Below are positions 15,499-23,742 of a DNA stretch of 64,000 nucleotides, piece by piece (the first letter of the stretch is position 1; the number at the start of each line of letters is the position of its first letter). The notes beneath the pieces were generated by a model. That model saw only the letters and a program-made list of their open reading frames with translations, did no database searches and had not been told where the DNA came from. The translations under genes and the position numbers were made by a program. The stretch covers positions 186,001 to 250,000 of the forward strand of contig NZ_JBPODZ010000001.1 of the NCBI RefSeq assembly GCF_052060015.1, given 5' to 3'. The stretch comes from Arhodomonas sp052060015 (GTDB lineage: Bacteria > Pseudomonadota > Gammaproteobacteria > Nitrococcales > Nitrococcaceae).

Positions 15499-16533
15499 AT
15501 GACGACTTTCAGCAAGGCACCGGCATGGGCCGCCGGAGCGGCCCTGGCCACTATCGTCAGCCTGGCCGCCGGGGCGCCGTCCGAAGGCCGCCCCTACGAG
15601 GCCCTGGCGGAGATGGGCTACCCGGCCCCCGGCGAAGACGAACTGGTCCATGTGCCGCCGACCATGGCGGACCTGGAGGCCGCCACCATCCATCCGGAGC
15701 TGAAGCAGGTCATCCGCCGCGGCTATGAACTCTTCACCGACACCCAGGAGCTGCGCGGCGAGCATGTCTTCAACGACATGAACTGCTCGAGCTGCCATCT
15801 CGGCGAGGGCCGCCAGCCCTTCAGCGCCCCGGTGTGGCCGGCGGCGGTGACACTGCCCGATTTCCGTGGCAAGAACCAGCATGTCAACAGCCTGGAGGAG
15901 CGTATCGCCGGCTGCTTCGCGTACTCCATGAACGGCGTACCGCCGGCCTACGGCAGCGACGACATGGTGGCGCTGGTGGCCTACCACAAGTGGCTCGCCC
16001 GCGGGGCACCCATGTACCCCGATCGCTCCATCTACGGGCGGGGCTTCCCGGCGCCGGAGCGGCCCGCCGAGCTCAGCTACGCACGCGGAGAGGCGGTCTA
16101 TCAGCAGCAGTGCGCCATCTGCCATGGTGACGATGGCTCGGGGCTCTATCAGGATGGCGAGTACGTGTTCCCGCCGCCGTGGGGGTCGGGTTCCAACAAC
16201 TGGGGGGCCGGCATTGTACGCACCCACACCGCCGCGGGGTTCATCAAGAACAACATGCCGCTCGGCCAGCCGTTGTCGCTCTCCGATCAGGAGGCCTGGG
16301 ACGTGGCCTATTTCATCACCCGGCAGGAGCGGCCGCAGGATCCGCGCTATACCGGCGACGTGACGGAGACCCGGCGCAAGTTCGGGCCCACCTTCCACAA
16401 GCACTCGAGCTATGGATTGGTGCGCGAGCACGACGGCCACCGTCTCGGCGATCACGCCAGCTGGGGGGAGAAGGGCGAGGGTGTCGAACCGTGGAACATC
16501 GGCGTGCCGCGCTTCGAGGATCTCGGCGACTGA
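15499..16533 (+). CDS. tsdA: Thiosulfate dehydrogenase (tetrathionate-forming), TsdA-like
   Basis: 344 residues with an N-terminal signal peptide (cleavage near A-G-A). Haem 1 motif C-S-S-C-H is at 96-100. The segment L-E-E-R-I-A-G-C-F-A-Y-S-M-N-G places Cys139 where TsdA has the unusual cysteine ligand of the active-site haem. Haem 2 is C-A-I-C-H at 205-209. TsdA couples two thiosulfates to tetrathionate in the periplasm, or runs in reverse. Gene order (c4-type cytochrome then TsdA) matches known tsdBA operons. The related SoxA is less likely because no Sox genes are nearby. Confidence 0.85.
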   Translation: MTTFSKAPAWAAGAALATIVSLAAGAPSEGRPYEALAEMGYPAPGEDELVHVPPTMADLEAATIHPELKQVIRRGYELFTDTQELRGEHVFNDMNCSSCHLGEGRQPFSAPVWPAAVTLPDFRGKNQHVNSLEERIAGCFAYSMNGVPPAYGSDDMVALVAYHKWLARGAPMYPDRSIYGRGFPAPERPAELSYARGEAVYQQQCAICHGDDGSGLYQDGEYVFPPPWGSGSNNWGAGIVRTHTAAGFIKNNMPLGQPLSLSDQEAWDVAYFITRQERPQDPRYTGDVTETRRKFGPTFHKHSSYGLVREHDGHRLGDHASWGEKGEGVEPWNIGVPRFEDLGD

Positions 16534-16634
16534 GCCACGGGAGCCCGGCGCAGCGTGCGATATCGCCTGGCGGGCGAGTTGCATTCGGCCACAGGATGCC
16601 TAAGGTGAGGGTTGCGGGCCCGCCCGGGGACCCG

Positions 16635-16661
16635 TGCCGCCGCCGCGAAGTGGCGGCGGCA
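16635..16661 (+). promoter_or_regulatory. Strong stem-loop in leader of the betaine-type binding protein
   Basis: Perfect 10-bp GC stem: TGCCGCCGCC (16635-16644), loop GCGAAGT, GGCGGCGGCA (16652-16661). It ends 29 bp before the ATG and just ahead of the ribosome-binding region. No T-run follows, so it is either the end of the tsdBA transcript or an mRNA-stabilising leader hairpin. Confidence 0.5.
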
Positions 16662-16690
16662 TCAAAGAGAAGAACCAAGGGAGCATCGAC

Positions 16691-17560
16691 ATGAAACGCA
16701 TTGCGGCACTGGGCGTGACGCTCACCCTCGGGCTGACGCTCGCCACCGCCGAGGCGCAGGAGCGCAGCGTTCACATCGGCTATTTCAACTGGTCGGACGC
16801 GATGTTCACCACCAACGTGGTGAAGTACATCCTTGAGGAGGAGATGGATTACCAGGTGGAACTGACCAAGGCCGATCCGGCCGCGGTCTACCAAGGCGTC
16901 GCCTCCGGGGATCTCGATTTCCACACCGACTCCTGGCTTCCCGATACCCATGCGGACTACTACGATCAGGTGATGGACCGCACCGTCAGCCTCGGGCCGA
17001 TCTACACCGATGCCCGGTTGGGCTGGATCGTGCCGAGCTACGTGCCCGAGGATGCGATCAGCTCCATCGAGGATCTGAAGTCCGAGGAGGTGCGCGAGCG
17101 CCTCGGCGGCCAGATTGTCGGCATCGACCCGGGCGCTGGGCTGACGCGGTTGTCCAAGGAGGCCATCGAGGAGTATGGCCTGGACGACGCCGGCTACGAG
17201 CTGCAGATTTCCTCCGGGGCGGGCATGACCGCGGCGTTGCGCCGTGCCATCGACCGTGAGGAGTGGATCGTGGTCACCGGCTGGAGCCCGCACTGGAAGT
17301 TCGGCCGCTGGGACCTGCGCTACATCGATGATCCCAAGGGCGTGCTAGGCGGGCTCGAGCGCGCGGACCTGCTCGCACGCCGCGGCTTCTACCGGGACCA
17401 TCCGGAGGTCTACGGCATGCTCTCGCGGATCCAGATCCCCATCGATGATGTGCAGGCCGGGATGTACCAGGCGGAGGAGAGCTCGTATCCGGAGGCCGCA
17501 CGGGACTATGTGGAGTCCAACCCGGAGCTGGTGGACTACTGGGTGAGCGGTCGGATGTGA
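16691..17560 (+). CDS. Glycine betaine/choline-type ABC substrate-binding protein (OpuAC/ProX-like)
   Basis: 289 residues with a signal peptide (M-K-R-I-A-A-L to about A-E-A-Q, residue 22). The start ATG 16691 is set by the signal sequence and an upstream AAGGGAG. The mature part has the OpuAC fold. I-G-Y-F-N-W-S-D-A is near its start, then F-H-T-D-S-W-L-P and a V-T-G-W-S-P-H-W-K-F motif. The aromatic residues of such loops form the cage for quaternary amines. Normally it delivers compatible solutes to an ABC permease, but no ATPase or permease is beside it. It is an orphan that may serve a distant transporter. It fits a halotolerant lifestyle. Confidence 0.88.
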   Translation: MKRIAALGVTLTLGLTLATAEAQERSVHIGYFNWSDAMFTTNVVKYILEEEMDYQVELTKADPAAVYQGVASGDLDFHTDSWLPDTHADYYDQVMDRTVSLGPIYTDARLGWIVPSYVPEDAISSIEDLKSEEVRERLGGQIVGIDPGAGLTRLSKEAIEEYGLDDAGYELQISSGAGMTAALRRAIDREEWIVVTGWSPHWKFGRWDLRYIDDPKGVLGGLERADLLARRGFYRDHPEVYGMLSRIQIPIDDVQAGMYQAEESSYPEAARDYVESNPELVDYWVSGRM

Positions 17561-17581
17561 TCCGGCCGCCACGGCGGCCCG

Positions 17582-18205
17582 TCAGGCCCGGTCGGCGAGC
17601 AGACGCATGACCTCGTCGTCGGTAACCTGGCGAAAGTCGCCGAAGAACTGGCCTACCGCCATGAAGTCGCCGGGGGTGGCCCCGCAGACCACGCGATCGG
17701 CGAGGCCCTGCAGGTGCTCGGCGGTCTCCGGCGGGGCCACCCCCATGGCCGCTATCAGTTCCCGCGGGCCGCGGTTGCGCAGGCCACGCAGCGCCGCGGC
17801 CATGGTGGCGCCGGTGGCGCTGCCGTCGTCCACCACCACCACCACCCGGTCCCTCGGGTCGATGGGCGGGCGTACCGGTGTGTAGCGCCGGCGTCGCTCC
17901 CGCAGGGTGTCGAGCTGGCGTTCCGCCTCGGCGCGGATATGATCCTCCCCGGCCATGCGGCGCTGGGCGGGGGAGACGTCGATCTGGCCGTCTTCGCCCA
18001 CGGCGCCGATGGCGTATTCCGGGTTGCCCGGGGCGCCGATCTTGTGGACGAGGACCACGTCGAGCTCTCCATCGAGGGCATCGGCCACGTGAGCGGCCAT
18101 CGGCACCCCCCCGCGGGGGATGCCGAGCACCAGTGGTTGTTGGCCCTTGAGCTCGGAGAGCTGTTCGGCGAGCCGCTCGGCGGCGTCTATGCGGTCCCGG
18201 AACAT
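17582..18205 (-). CDS. Phosphoribosyltransferase-fold protein
   Basis: 207 residues. L-G-I-P-R-G-G-V-P-M near residue 30 and the PRPP-binding loop V-V-V-V-D-D-G-S-A-T-G-A-T near residue 118 define the type I PRTase fold. The start is decided by GGAGG: it abuts the first ATG (18211) but lies 6 nt before the second (18205). Proteins of this kind, with a long basic insert (R-E-R-R-R-R-Y), are often encoded beside stress or CBS-domain genes. The substrate is unknown; no purine or pyrimidine signature is clear. It is divergent from the CBS gene. Confidence 0.8.
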   Translation of the reverse strand: MFRDRIDAAERLAEQLSELKGQQPLVLGIPRGGVPMAAHVADALDGELDVVLVHKIGAPGNPEYAIGAVGEDGQIDVSPAQRRMAGEDHIRAEAERQLDTLRERRRRYTPVRPPIDPRDRVVVVVDDGSATGATMAAALRGLRNRGPRELIAAMGVAPPETAEHLQGLADRVVCGATPGDFMAVGQFFGDFRQVTDDEVMRLLADRA

Positions 18206-18306
18206 GGCCATCCTCCGTGTACAGCGTTAGGGTTCGGCCTTTTACCTAGTGTATCGTGCGCCGTCCGGGTTTACCTTGTAGCGGGCGGGTCTGGGAGGAC
18301 TTGGCA

Positions 18307-18756
18307 ATGACGGTAGGGGAATACTGCAATCGCAACGTGGTCACCATCCGCGGTGACGAGTCGGTCCAGGCCGCCGCGCGTCTGATGCGAGCGCATCATG
18401 TCGGTGATCTGGTGGTGGTCGAGGATCGCGCCGACGGCGAGGCGCCGGTAGCGGTGGTCACCGACCGCGACCTGGTGGTGGAGGTCCTCGCCGCGGAGCT
18501 CGAGACCGAGGCGTTGGCGGTGCGGGATATCGTCACCCACCCCGCCTACTTCGTCCACGAGGGGGATAGCCTCTTCGATGCCTTGGAGGTGATGCGCGGG
18601 CGCGGCGTGCGCCGCCTGCCGGTGGTGGCCGAGGACAATACCCTGGTCGGGATCATCACCGTCGACGACATCGTCGGCCTGCTCGGCGAGATCCTCGAGG
18701 ACCTCGCCGCGGTGGTGGAGCGCCAGCGCGACCGTGAGCAGGACAGCCGGCCGTAA
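18307..18756 (+). CDS. Tandem CBS-domain protein
   Basis: 149 residues made of two CBS motifs. The first is about residues 5-60 (V-V-T-I-R-G-D-E-S-V-Q-A-A-A-R-L-M). The second is about 72-130 (P-V-V-A-E-D-N-T-L-V-G-I-I-T-V-D-D-I). The paired domains (Bateman module) bind adenosyl ligands. ATG 18307 follows GGGAGGAC. No enzymatic domain is attached, so the partner is unknown. The divergent neighbour encodes a PRTase-fold protein. Confidence 0.9.
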   Translation: MTVGEYCNRNVVTIRGDESVQAAARLMRAHHVGDLVVVEDRADGEAPVAVVTDRDLVVEVLAAELETEALAVRDIVTHPAYFVHEGDSLFDALEVMRGRGVRRLPVVAEDNTLVGIITVDDIVGLLGEILEDLAAVVERQRDREQDSRP

Positions 18757-18771
18757 CGGCCGGCGGCCGGC

Positions 18772-20787
18772 TCACACCAGCTTTCGGGGGACGCTGCGGT
18801 TCCAGTTGCGGGAGTAGAGCCGCTTGCCGTCCTCGAAGGCGTCCAGCTCGGCGTGGATGTGGAAGGACTCGGTGTCCGCGGTGAGCACGGTCCGCGTGCG
18901 GGTCTCCACGTCCCAGCCGGCCCGGCGGAGCCGGTGGTGGCTGATCACCTCGCCGGTGGCGGACGTGAAGTCGTCGCCGGTGAAGCTGTAATACTCCCGG
19001 GTATCGTCGGTGATCTCCAGGTCCGCCTCCTCGATGCGATAGACCCCCTCGTCCTTGATCACCTCCAGGGTGGCGTAGTCCTGCTCCAGATCCCGGTGCA
19101 CGATCCAGCGGTGGTCCACTGGCCGGATCCGTGTCACCCCCGACGGCGCCGGGAAATCCGGCGCCGGTAGGCGTAGCGGCCGGTCCTCCGGGTGCTCCTC
19201 GCGTACCGGCAGCAGCAGCCGGCTGCCCCGGGTGTTGACGGTGATCCGCGCCGGTTCCGGCGGCGGCCAGGCGAGCGGCCAGTAGGAGGTGGAGATGGAC
19301 AGGCGCAGCCGGTGCCCGGTGGGGAAGACGTGGCCGAGGTCATTGAGGCGCACTCGCACCCGGTAGCGCTGCCCCGGCTCCAGGGGCTGCGGGTGCTCGT
19401 GGCCGTCACGATGGGTGAGGTTGAGAAGCCCATAGGTGACCCGGGTGGCCTTGTCGTCGCGGGCCACGTCGGAGAGCCGCACCGCCACCATGGCCACCGG
19501 GCGATTGACGCGCAGCTCCAGCTCCAGCTCGGGCGCGCCGAGCAGCTCCAGGGGCTCCTCCAGCCGTGGACTGTCGAAGACCAGGGCACCACCGTCCTCT
19601 TCCCGTTGGTCGTGGGGCAGGTCCGGGCCGACGGAATACGAGCACCACTTGCCGGCGAAGAAGCCCACGCTGAGTGGCGATTGTACCGAAAGCGCCGCCT
19701 CCTCCTGCGGCGTCTCGGTGAGGTCATTGCCCGCGCCGAGGTAGCGGACCTCGGTGCGCAGCCGCGGTGACGGCCAGGTGGGTTCGCCCACCCAGCGGCC
19801 CGGCCGGCGCTCATACTGGGGCGCCGGGGCCGCGCTGTCCTGGATCCAGGCGCGCAGCATGGGTTCGTCCGTGATCCCGGTGTCCTGGCCCTTCAGCCAC
19901 TGGTCCCACCAGCGCAGTACCTCCTGCTGGAAGCCGATGGCCGGACCGGGGATGCCCTGATGGGGGTATTTGTGGCTCCACGGACCCACCAGCCCCTGGC
20001 GCGGTACTTCCAGGTTCTCCAGTAGCCGGAATACCGAGTTGGTGTAGCCGTCCGCCCAGCCGCTGACCGCCATCACGGGGCATTGCACCGCGGAGAAGTC
20101 CTCGCAGATGGAGCCATGGCGCCAGTAGTCGTCGCGGTGCTGGTGCGTCAGCCAGGTCTCCAGCCATAGTCCGCTGTCCTTGAGGCGTTGCATCCACATC
20201 GAGCGCCAGTCCTCGCCCACCAGGGCCGGATCCGGGGGGAGGGCGTTGAAGGCGAACATCACCGAGGCCCAGGAAAGATTGTCGCCGAGCAGGCAGCCGC
20301 CCATGTAATGGACGTCGTCGGCGTAGCGGTCGTCGGTGGAGCAGACGGTGACCACGGCTTTGAGCTCGGGCGGCTGCAGGGCGGCGATCTGCAGGCCATT
20401 GAAGCCGCCCCAGGAGATGCCGATCATGCCCACGTTGCCATCGCACCAGGGCTGCTCGGCGAGCCAGCGGATCACCTCCACACCGTCGTCGAGCTCCTGC
20501 TGCAGGTATTCATCGGTGAGCACGCCCCCGGAGTCGCCGCTGCCGCGCAAGTCCACCCGCACCCCGGCATAGCCGTTGGCGGCGAACACCGGATGCATCG
20601 TTTCGTCCCGGCCGCGGGTAAGATCGCGCTTGCGGTAGGGGATGTACTCCAGGATCGCGGGTACCGGCCTTGCTTCCGCGTCCGCCGGCAGCCAGATGCG
20701 CGCGGCCAGGCGGGTGCCATCGGACAGGGGGATCGTGGTGTGCTCGATGACGCGAACGGCATCGTCGCGCGGGGTGTATTCCGTCAC
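18772..20787 (-). CDS. CocE/NonD-type alpha/beta hydrolase (S15 family)
   Basis: 671 residues, complete. The core is an alpha/beta hydrolase with nucleophile Ser125 in G-I-S-W-G-G-F, Asp246 in G-W-A-D-G-Y and His272 in G-P-W-S-H. The C-terminal third is the beta jelly roll of X-Pro dipeptidyl peptidase/cocaine esterase proteins. No signal peptide is seen, so it should be cytoplasmic. GTG start at 20787. It is the last gene of an ATP-grasp, M20 peptidase, hydrolase operon on this strand, with a 40-bp gap to the M20 gene. An amide or peptide substrate is therefore plausible. Close paralogue of the gene at 1-1838. Confidence 0.9.
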   Translation of the reverse strand: MTEYTPRDDAVRVIEHTTIPLSDGTRLAARIWLPADAEARPVPAILEYIPYRKRDLTRGRDETMHPVFAANGYAGVRVDLRGSGDSGGVLTDEYLQQELDDGVEVIRWLAEQPWCDGNVGMIGISWGGFNGLQIAALQPPELKAVVTVCSTDDRYADDVHYMGGCLLGDNLSWASVMFAFNALPPDPALVGEDWRSMWMQRLKDSGLWLETWLTHQHRDDYWRHGSICEDFSAVQCPVMAVSGWADGYTNSVFRLLENLEVPRQGLVGPWSHKYPHQGIPGPAIGFQQEVLRWWDQWLKGQDTGITDEPMLRAWIQDSAAPAPQYERRPGRWVGEPTWPSPRLRTEVRYLGAGNDLTETPQEEAALSVQSPLSVGFFAGKWCSYSVGPDLPHDQREEDGGALVFDSPRLEEPLELLGAPELELELRVNRPVAMVAVRLSDVARDDKATRVTYGLLNLTHRDGHEHPQPLEPGQRYRVRVRLNDLGHVFPTGHRLRLSISTSYWPLAWPPPEPARITVNTRGSRLLLPVREEHPEDRPLRLPAPDFPAPSGVTRIRPVDHRWIVHRDLEQDYATLEVIKDEGVYRIEEADLEITDDTREYYSFTGDDFTSATGEVISHHRLRRAGWDVETRTRTVLTADTESFHIHAELDAFEDGKRLYSRNWNRSVPRKLV

Positions 20788-20827
20788 GGCTCAGCGGTCT
20801 CCCTTGCTGTGATGCAACTCGTCTGGA

Positions 20828-22138
20828 TTATGACATGTGAGCCGGCGTGCCGGGCGTAGCGTTGCCGCGCAGGGTGGCGGGGTCCTGCTCGAGCAGCCGC
20901 TCGATGGTGCGTACCAGGGTCCGGGCCACGTGATAGGTGGCCTCCAGGGAGACCGATTCATTGGGTGCGTGGGCGCAGCCGATCTCGCCGGGGCCGTAAA
21001 GCACGGTGGGGACGCCGGCGAGCCGCACCCATGCGGACATGTCGCAGCCATAGGGAGCGGCGGCGATCACCGGGGGCCGTCGGAGCTCCTCCTCGGCGGA
21101 CTCGGCCAGCGCCTGCACCAGGGGGTGATCCCGGGGTGTCTCCGCCGAGCCAAAGCCCGAGGCCAGCCGTTGGATCACCGGTGGGTGATCATGGAGCCAG
21201 GGGTCGTCGGCGATGCCGGTGAGGATGGCCTCACGGAAGCGGGCCTCGGCCTCGTCGATGGTCTCGTGGAGGCTAACCCCCACCCGCACCTGGGCCTCGA
21301 TGCTGTCCATCACGCTGGATGACCACTGTCCGCCGTGGATGGTGCCGACATTGATGGCGTAGGGGAGGCCATGCAAGCGCATCAACGGGTGGTCTTCGAC
21401 GGCGTTGACCGCCTTCTCGTGCTCGCGCATGGCGCGGTAGACGGTGAGGAAGTGATCCAGGGCGCTCTCGCCGTCCAGGCGCCGGCTCGCGTGGGCGGCC
21501 TTGCCGGGGACGGCCACGCGCAGGGACATGGCACCGGCGTGGGCAATGACCAGCTCGGGCATGTCCGAGGTCACGGTGGGTTCGGGGATGATCGCCGCAT
21601 CCGCATGCCAGCCGCCGCGGATCGCCGCCAGGGTGCCGAGGCCGCTGTCCTCCTCGGCGGGGACGGCGGCGAAGATGATCCGACCGGGGAAGTTGCGCCC
21701 ACTCTCGGCGAAGGCCTCGAAGGCGGCCATCGCGGCGATGAGCCCGGACTTCATGTCCGAGGCACCGCATCCGAAGACCCGGTCACCGCGGGTGAGCCCG
21801 GAGAACGGCTCCTCACGCCAGTGGCTGTACTCCCCGGGGGGTACCACGTCGACGTGGCCGGTCAGCAGGACGCTCGGCCCGGGCTGCTCACCGCGGAGCA
21901 CCCCGACCACCACCGGTGCCCAGGCGCGATCCACCTCATGGCCGGGGTAGCGGGGATCGCGCTGGAGGGCGGCGATGCCGTCGTTCCAGTAGTCGATCTC
22001 CGCGTCCACCTGCTGCAGCCAGTTGGCGATCTGGGCGACGGCGGCATCCTCCTCGCCGGTGACGGAGGGGACGCGGATCAGCGAGACCAGGCGCTCTCGG
22101 ATGTGATCGGCATCGACGAAGGCGGTTCTTCGCACCAT
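20828..22138 (-). CDS. M20-family metallopeptidase/deacylase (ArgE/DapE-like)
   Basis: 436 residues. Metal ligands appear in order. L-T-G-H-V-D-V-V-P supplies His and Asp. G-A-S-D-M-K-S-G supplies the bridging Asp. P-A-E-E-D-S-G carries the catalytic Glu pair, and a C-terminal G-C-A-H-A-P-N-E the last His. The dimerisation lid lies between (A-G-K-A-A-H-A-S). Family members remove N-acyl groups or cleave small peptides with two zinc ions. GGAGGAAA precedes the ATG. It follows an ATP-grasp gene and precedes the CocE-type gene, so the operon combines one bond-forming and two hydrolytic enzymes. The exact substrate is unknown. Confidence 0.88.
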   Translation of the reverse strand: MVRRTAFVDADHIRERLVSLIRVPSVTGEEDAAVAQIANWLQQVDAEIDYWNDGIAALQRDPRYPGHEVDRAWAPVVVGVLRGEQPGPSVLLTGHVDVVPPGEYSHWREEPFSGLTRGDRVFGCGASDMKSGLIAAMAAFEAFAESGRNFPGRIIFAAVPAEEDSGLGTLAAIRGGWHADAAIIPEPTVTSDMPELVIAHAGAMSLRVAVPGKAAHASRRLDGESALDHFLTVYRAMREHEKAVNAVEDHPLMRLHGLPYAINVGTIHGGQWSSSVMDSIEAQVRVGVSLHETIDEAEARFREAILTGIADDPWLHDHPPVIQRLASGFGSAETPRDHPLVQALAESAEEELRRPPVIAAAPYGCDMSAWVRLAGVPTVLYGPGEIGCAHAPNESVSLEATYHVARTLVRTIERLLEQDPATLRGNATPGTPAHMS

Positions 22139-22201
22139 GGCGGGTGTTTCCTCCGGCCGGCGCAGCGGTCGCCGGCATTGTCACGCCCCGCGATCGCGGG
22201 C

Positions 22202-23500
22202 TCAGCCGTAGTTGGTGGCCACCACCTCGGAGAAGCGGTAGTCGAGGACCTGCATGATGTCGCGGAACTTGCTGTGTAACTCCTCGTGGCTCTGGGCACC
22301 GATGAACACGTCCGCGATCTCGAAGCTGTAGCTGTCCTGGCCGCGGAGCTCGGAGAGCTGCATGTCCTCCTCGACATGGGAATGCACCACCAGCTCCGGA
22401 TGCAGGCGCATCAGTGCCTCGAGCTCGCTCTCGGAGGGGGCGCGGGTGACCGTGGCGTCACCGTAGACCCGGGGCATGAACTTCGCGGCCACCGGGAAGC
22501 GCCCGTCCGGCCGCGGGAACTCCGGCCGGCGGTCCAGTGCCACGTCGATGGCCACCTCGTGGTGGGAGTGGCCGGTGGCCATCTGGAAGATCGGGCAGTG
22601 GGACTTGGAGATCCTCGGGTTGATCTCCAGCAGCCAGATACGGTCGGTCTGCGGGTCCCAAAAGTACTCGATATTGAACGGCGTGTTGTCGAGGCCTATG
22701 TGTTCCAGCAACTTGTGGGTGTGTTCGGCCATGCGGTTCTGCACACCAGGCGGCAGCTGCGATGGGTATTCGTAGCTGAGGAAGCTGACCTGGTTGGAGC
22801 CGCGCAGGGAGTCGAGCACACCGTAAACCACCACCTCGCCGTTGAAGACATAGCCTTCCAGGGTGCAGAGGCTGCCGCCGATGAGCCCCTCGGCCAAACA
22901 GGTGGCGCCGTCGCCCTCTGCGGGCAGGAACTCGCGGTGTTCGCACTGGTCGATGAAGTACTGGAACGGCTCGGCAAAGAGCTGGATATTCTCCCGGATG
23001 GTGGCCATGGCCTGGCGGAACTGCTCCTCGTTGTCGATGCGAAACCCCAGGTACGAGGAGAAGGCGGTGGTGGGCTTGAGCCAGAAGGGGTAGTCCAGCT
23101 GCAGATCCGCCACCGGGTCGTCGCTGTAGGGATCCAGCCCTTGGAACGGCGGGGTGCATTCCGGGATCACCGCCTGCTGCGCGATTCGCCCCCAGTACTT
23201 GCTCTCGCAGTAGAGCACGCTCTCCAGCGTGGGCGTTGGCAACCCGTGCTCACGGCGCAGCACCGGGAGCATGGAGGTGGTGGGGAAGTCCCAGTGCCCG
23301 ATTATCGCGTCCACCGCTTCGGCCTCGGCCAGGGTCTGGCGGGCCTCGGCCATGATCTCCGGCATGGGGTAGTGCTTCGGGTTTACGATGGCGTCGTAGT
23401 CCACCAGCCCATGGAAGCTGTACTGGTGGGAGTCGCGGACCGTCTCGAGCTCTCGGAGATTGAAGTCATCGAGGCCGATGACGAATATATGCTTGAGCAT
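22202..23500 (-). CDS. ATP-grasp domain protein, probable amino-acid or peptide ligase
   Basis: 432 residues. The N-terminal Rossmann-type lobe starts I-F-V-I-G-L-D-D-F-N. ATP-grasp signatures include P-F-W-L-K-P-T (a Lys on the ATP site), a long central lobe, and F-N-I-E-Y-F-W-D with L-L-E-I-N-P-R-I-S for Mg ions. This resembles carbamoyl-phosphate-synthase-like or L-amino-acid ligases more than Ddl. It is the first gene of the operon with M20 and CocE-type hydrolases and is divergent from cioA across 242 bp. Only a weak GGGCGG-like Shine-Dalgarno is visible. Fold is sure, substrates unknown. Confidence 0.82.
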   Translation of the reverse strand: MLKHIFVIGLDDFNLRELETVRDSHQYSFHGLVDYDAIVNPKHYPMPEIMAEARQTLAEAEAVDAIIGHWDFPTTSMLPVLRREHGLPTPTLESVLYCESKYWGRIAQQAVIPECTPPFQGLDPYSDDPVADLQLDYPFWLKPTTAFSSYLGFRIDNEEQFRQAMATIRENIQLFAEPFQYFIDQCEHREFLPAEGDGATCLAEGLIGGSLCTLEGYVFNGEVVVYGVLDSLRGSNQVSFLSYEYPSQLPPGVQNRMAEHTHKLLEHIGLDNTPFNIEYFWDPQTDRIWLLEINPRISKSHCPIFQMATGHSHHEVAIDVALDRRPEFPRPDGRFPVAAKFMPRVYGDATVTRAPSESELEALMRLHPELVVHSHVEEDMQLSELRGQDSYSFEIADVFIGAQSHEELHSKFRDIMQVLDYRFSEVVATNYG

Positions 23501-23582
23501 GGCGCTGCCGCCCGTTCCGTAGGATGGATGCCTTGACTTGTAGTGAGTAACGCGTGCGCGGTCAACAGCGATGTGTTGCCCG

Positions 23583-23637
23583 GTGACAAAGTCACGGTCG
23601 TGCGGCGTGGCGAGGGGTATAAATAAGTTATTAGAAT
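23583..23637 (+). promoter_or_regulatory. Probable cioAB promoter with an activator-like inverted repeat
   Basis: GTGACAAAGTCAC at 23583-23595 is an inverted repeat (GTGAC-N3-GTCAC). A -10-like TATAAA lies at 23618-23623, with no good -35 before it. With a start near 23630 the repeat is centred at about -41, the class II position of Crp/Fnr activators. A second -10-like TAGAAT (23632-23637) is possible. The same GTGAC-N3-GTCAC occurs at 37467-37479 in front of a Crp/Fnr-family gene. The segment 23611-23645 is unusually AT-rich. Confidence 0.55.
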
Positions 23638-23742
23638 AAGGATATGCCGTAATGGCCTTTGAGTAGGCCGGGGCGATGGAATGCAGGGACAGGAGGGGAG
23701 CGCGCAGAAGCCGGATTTCAAGCTGCCAACGGGAGGGTCGTC

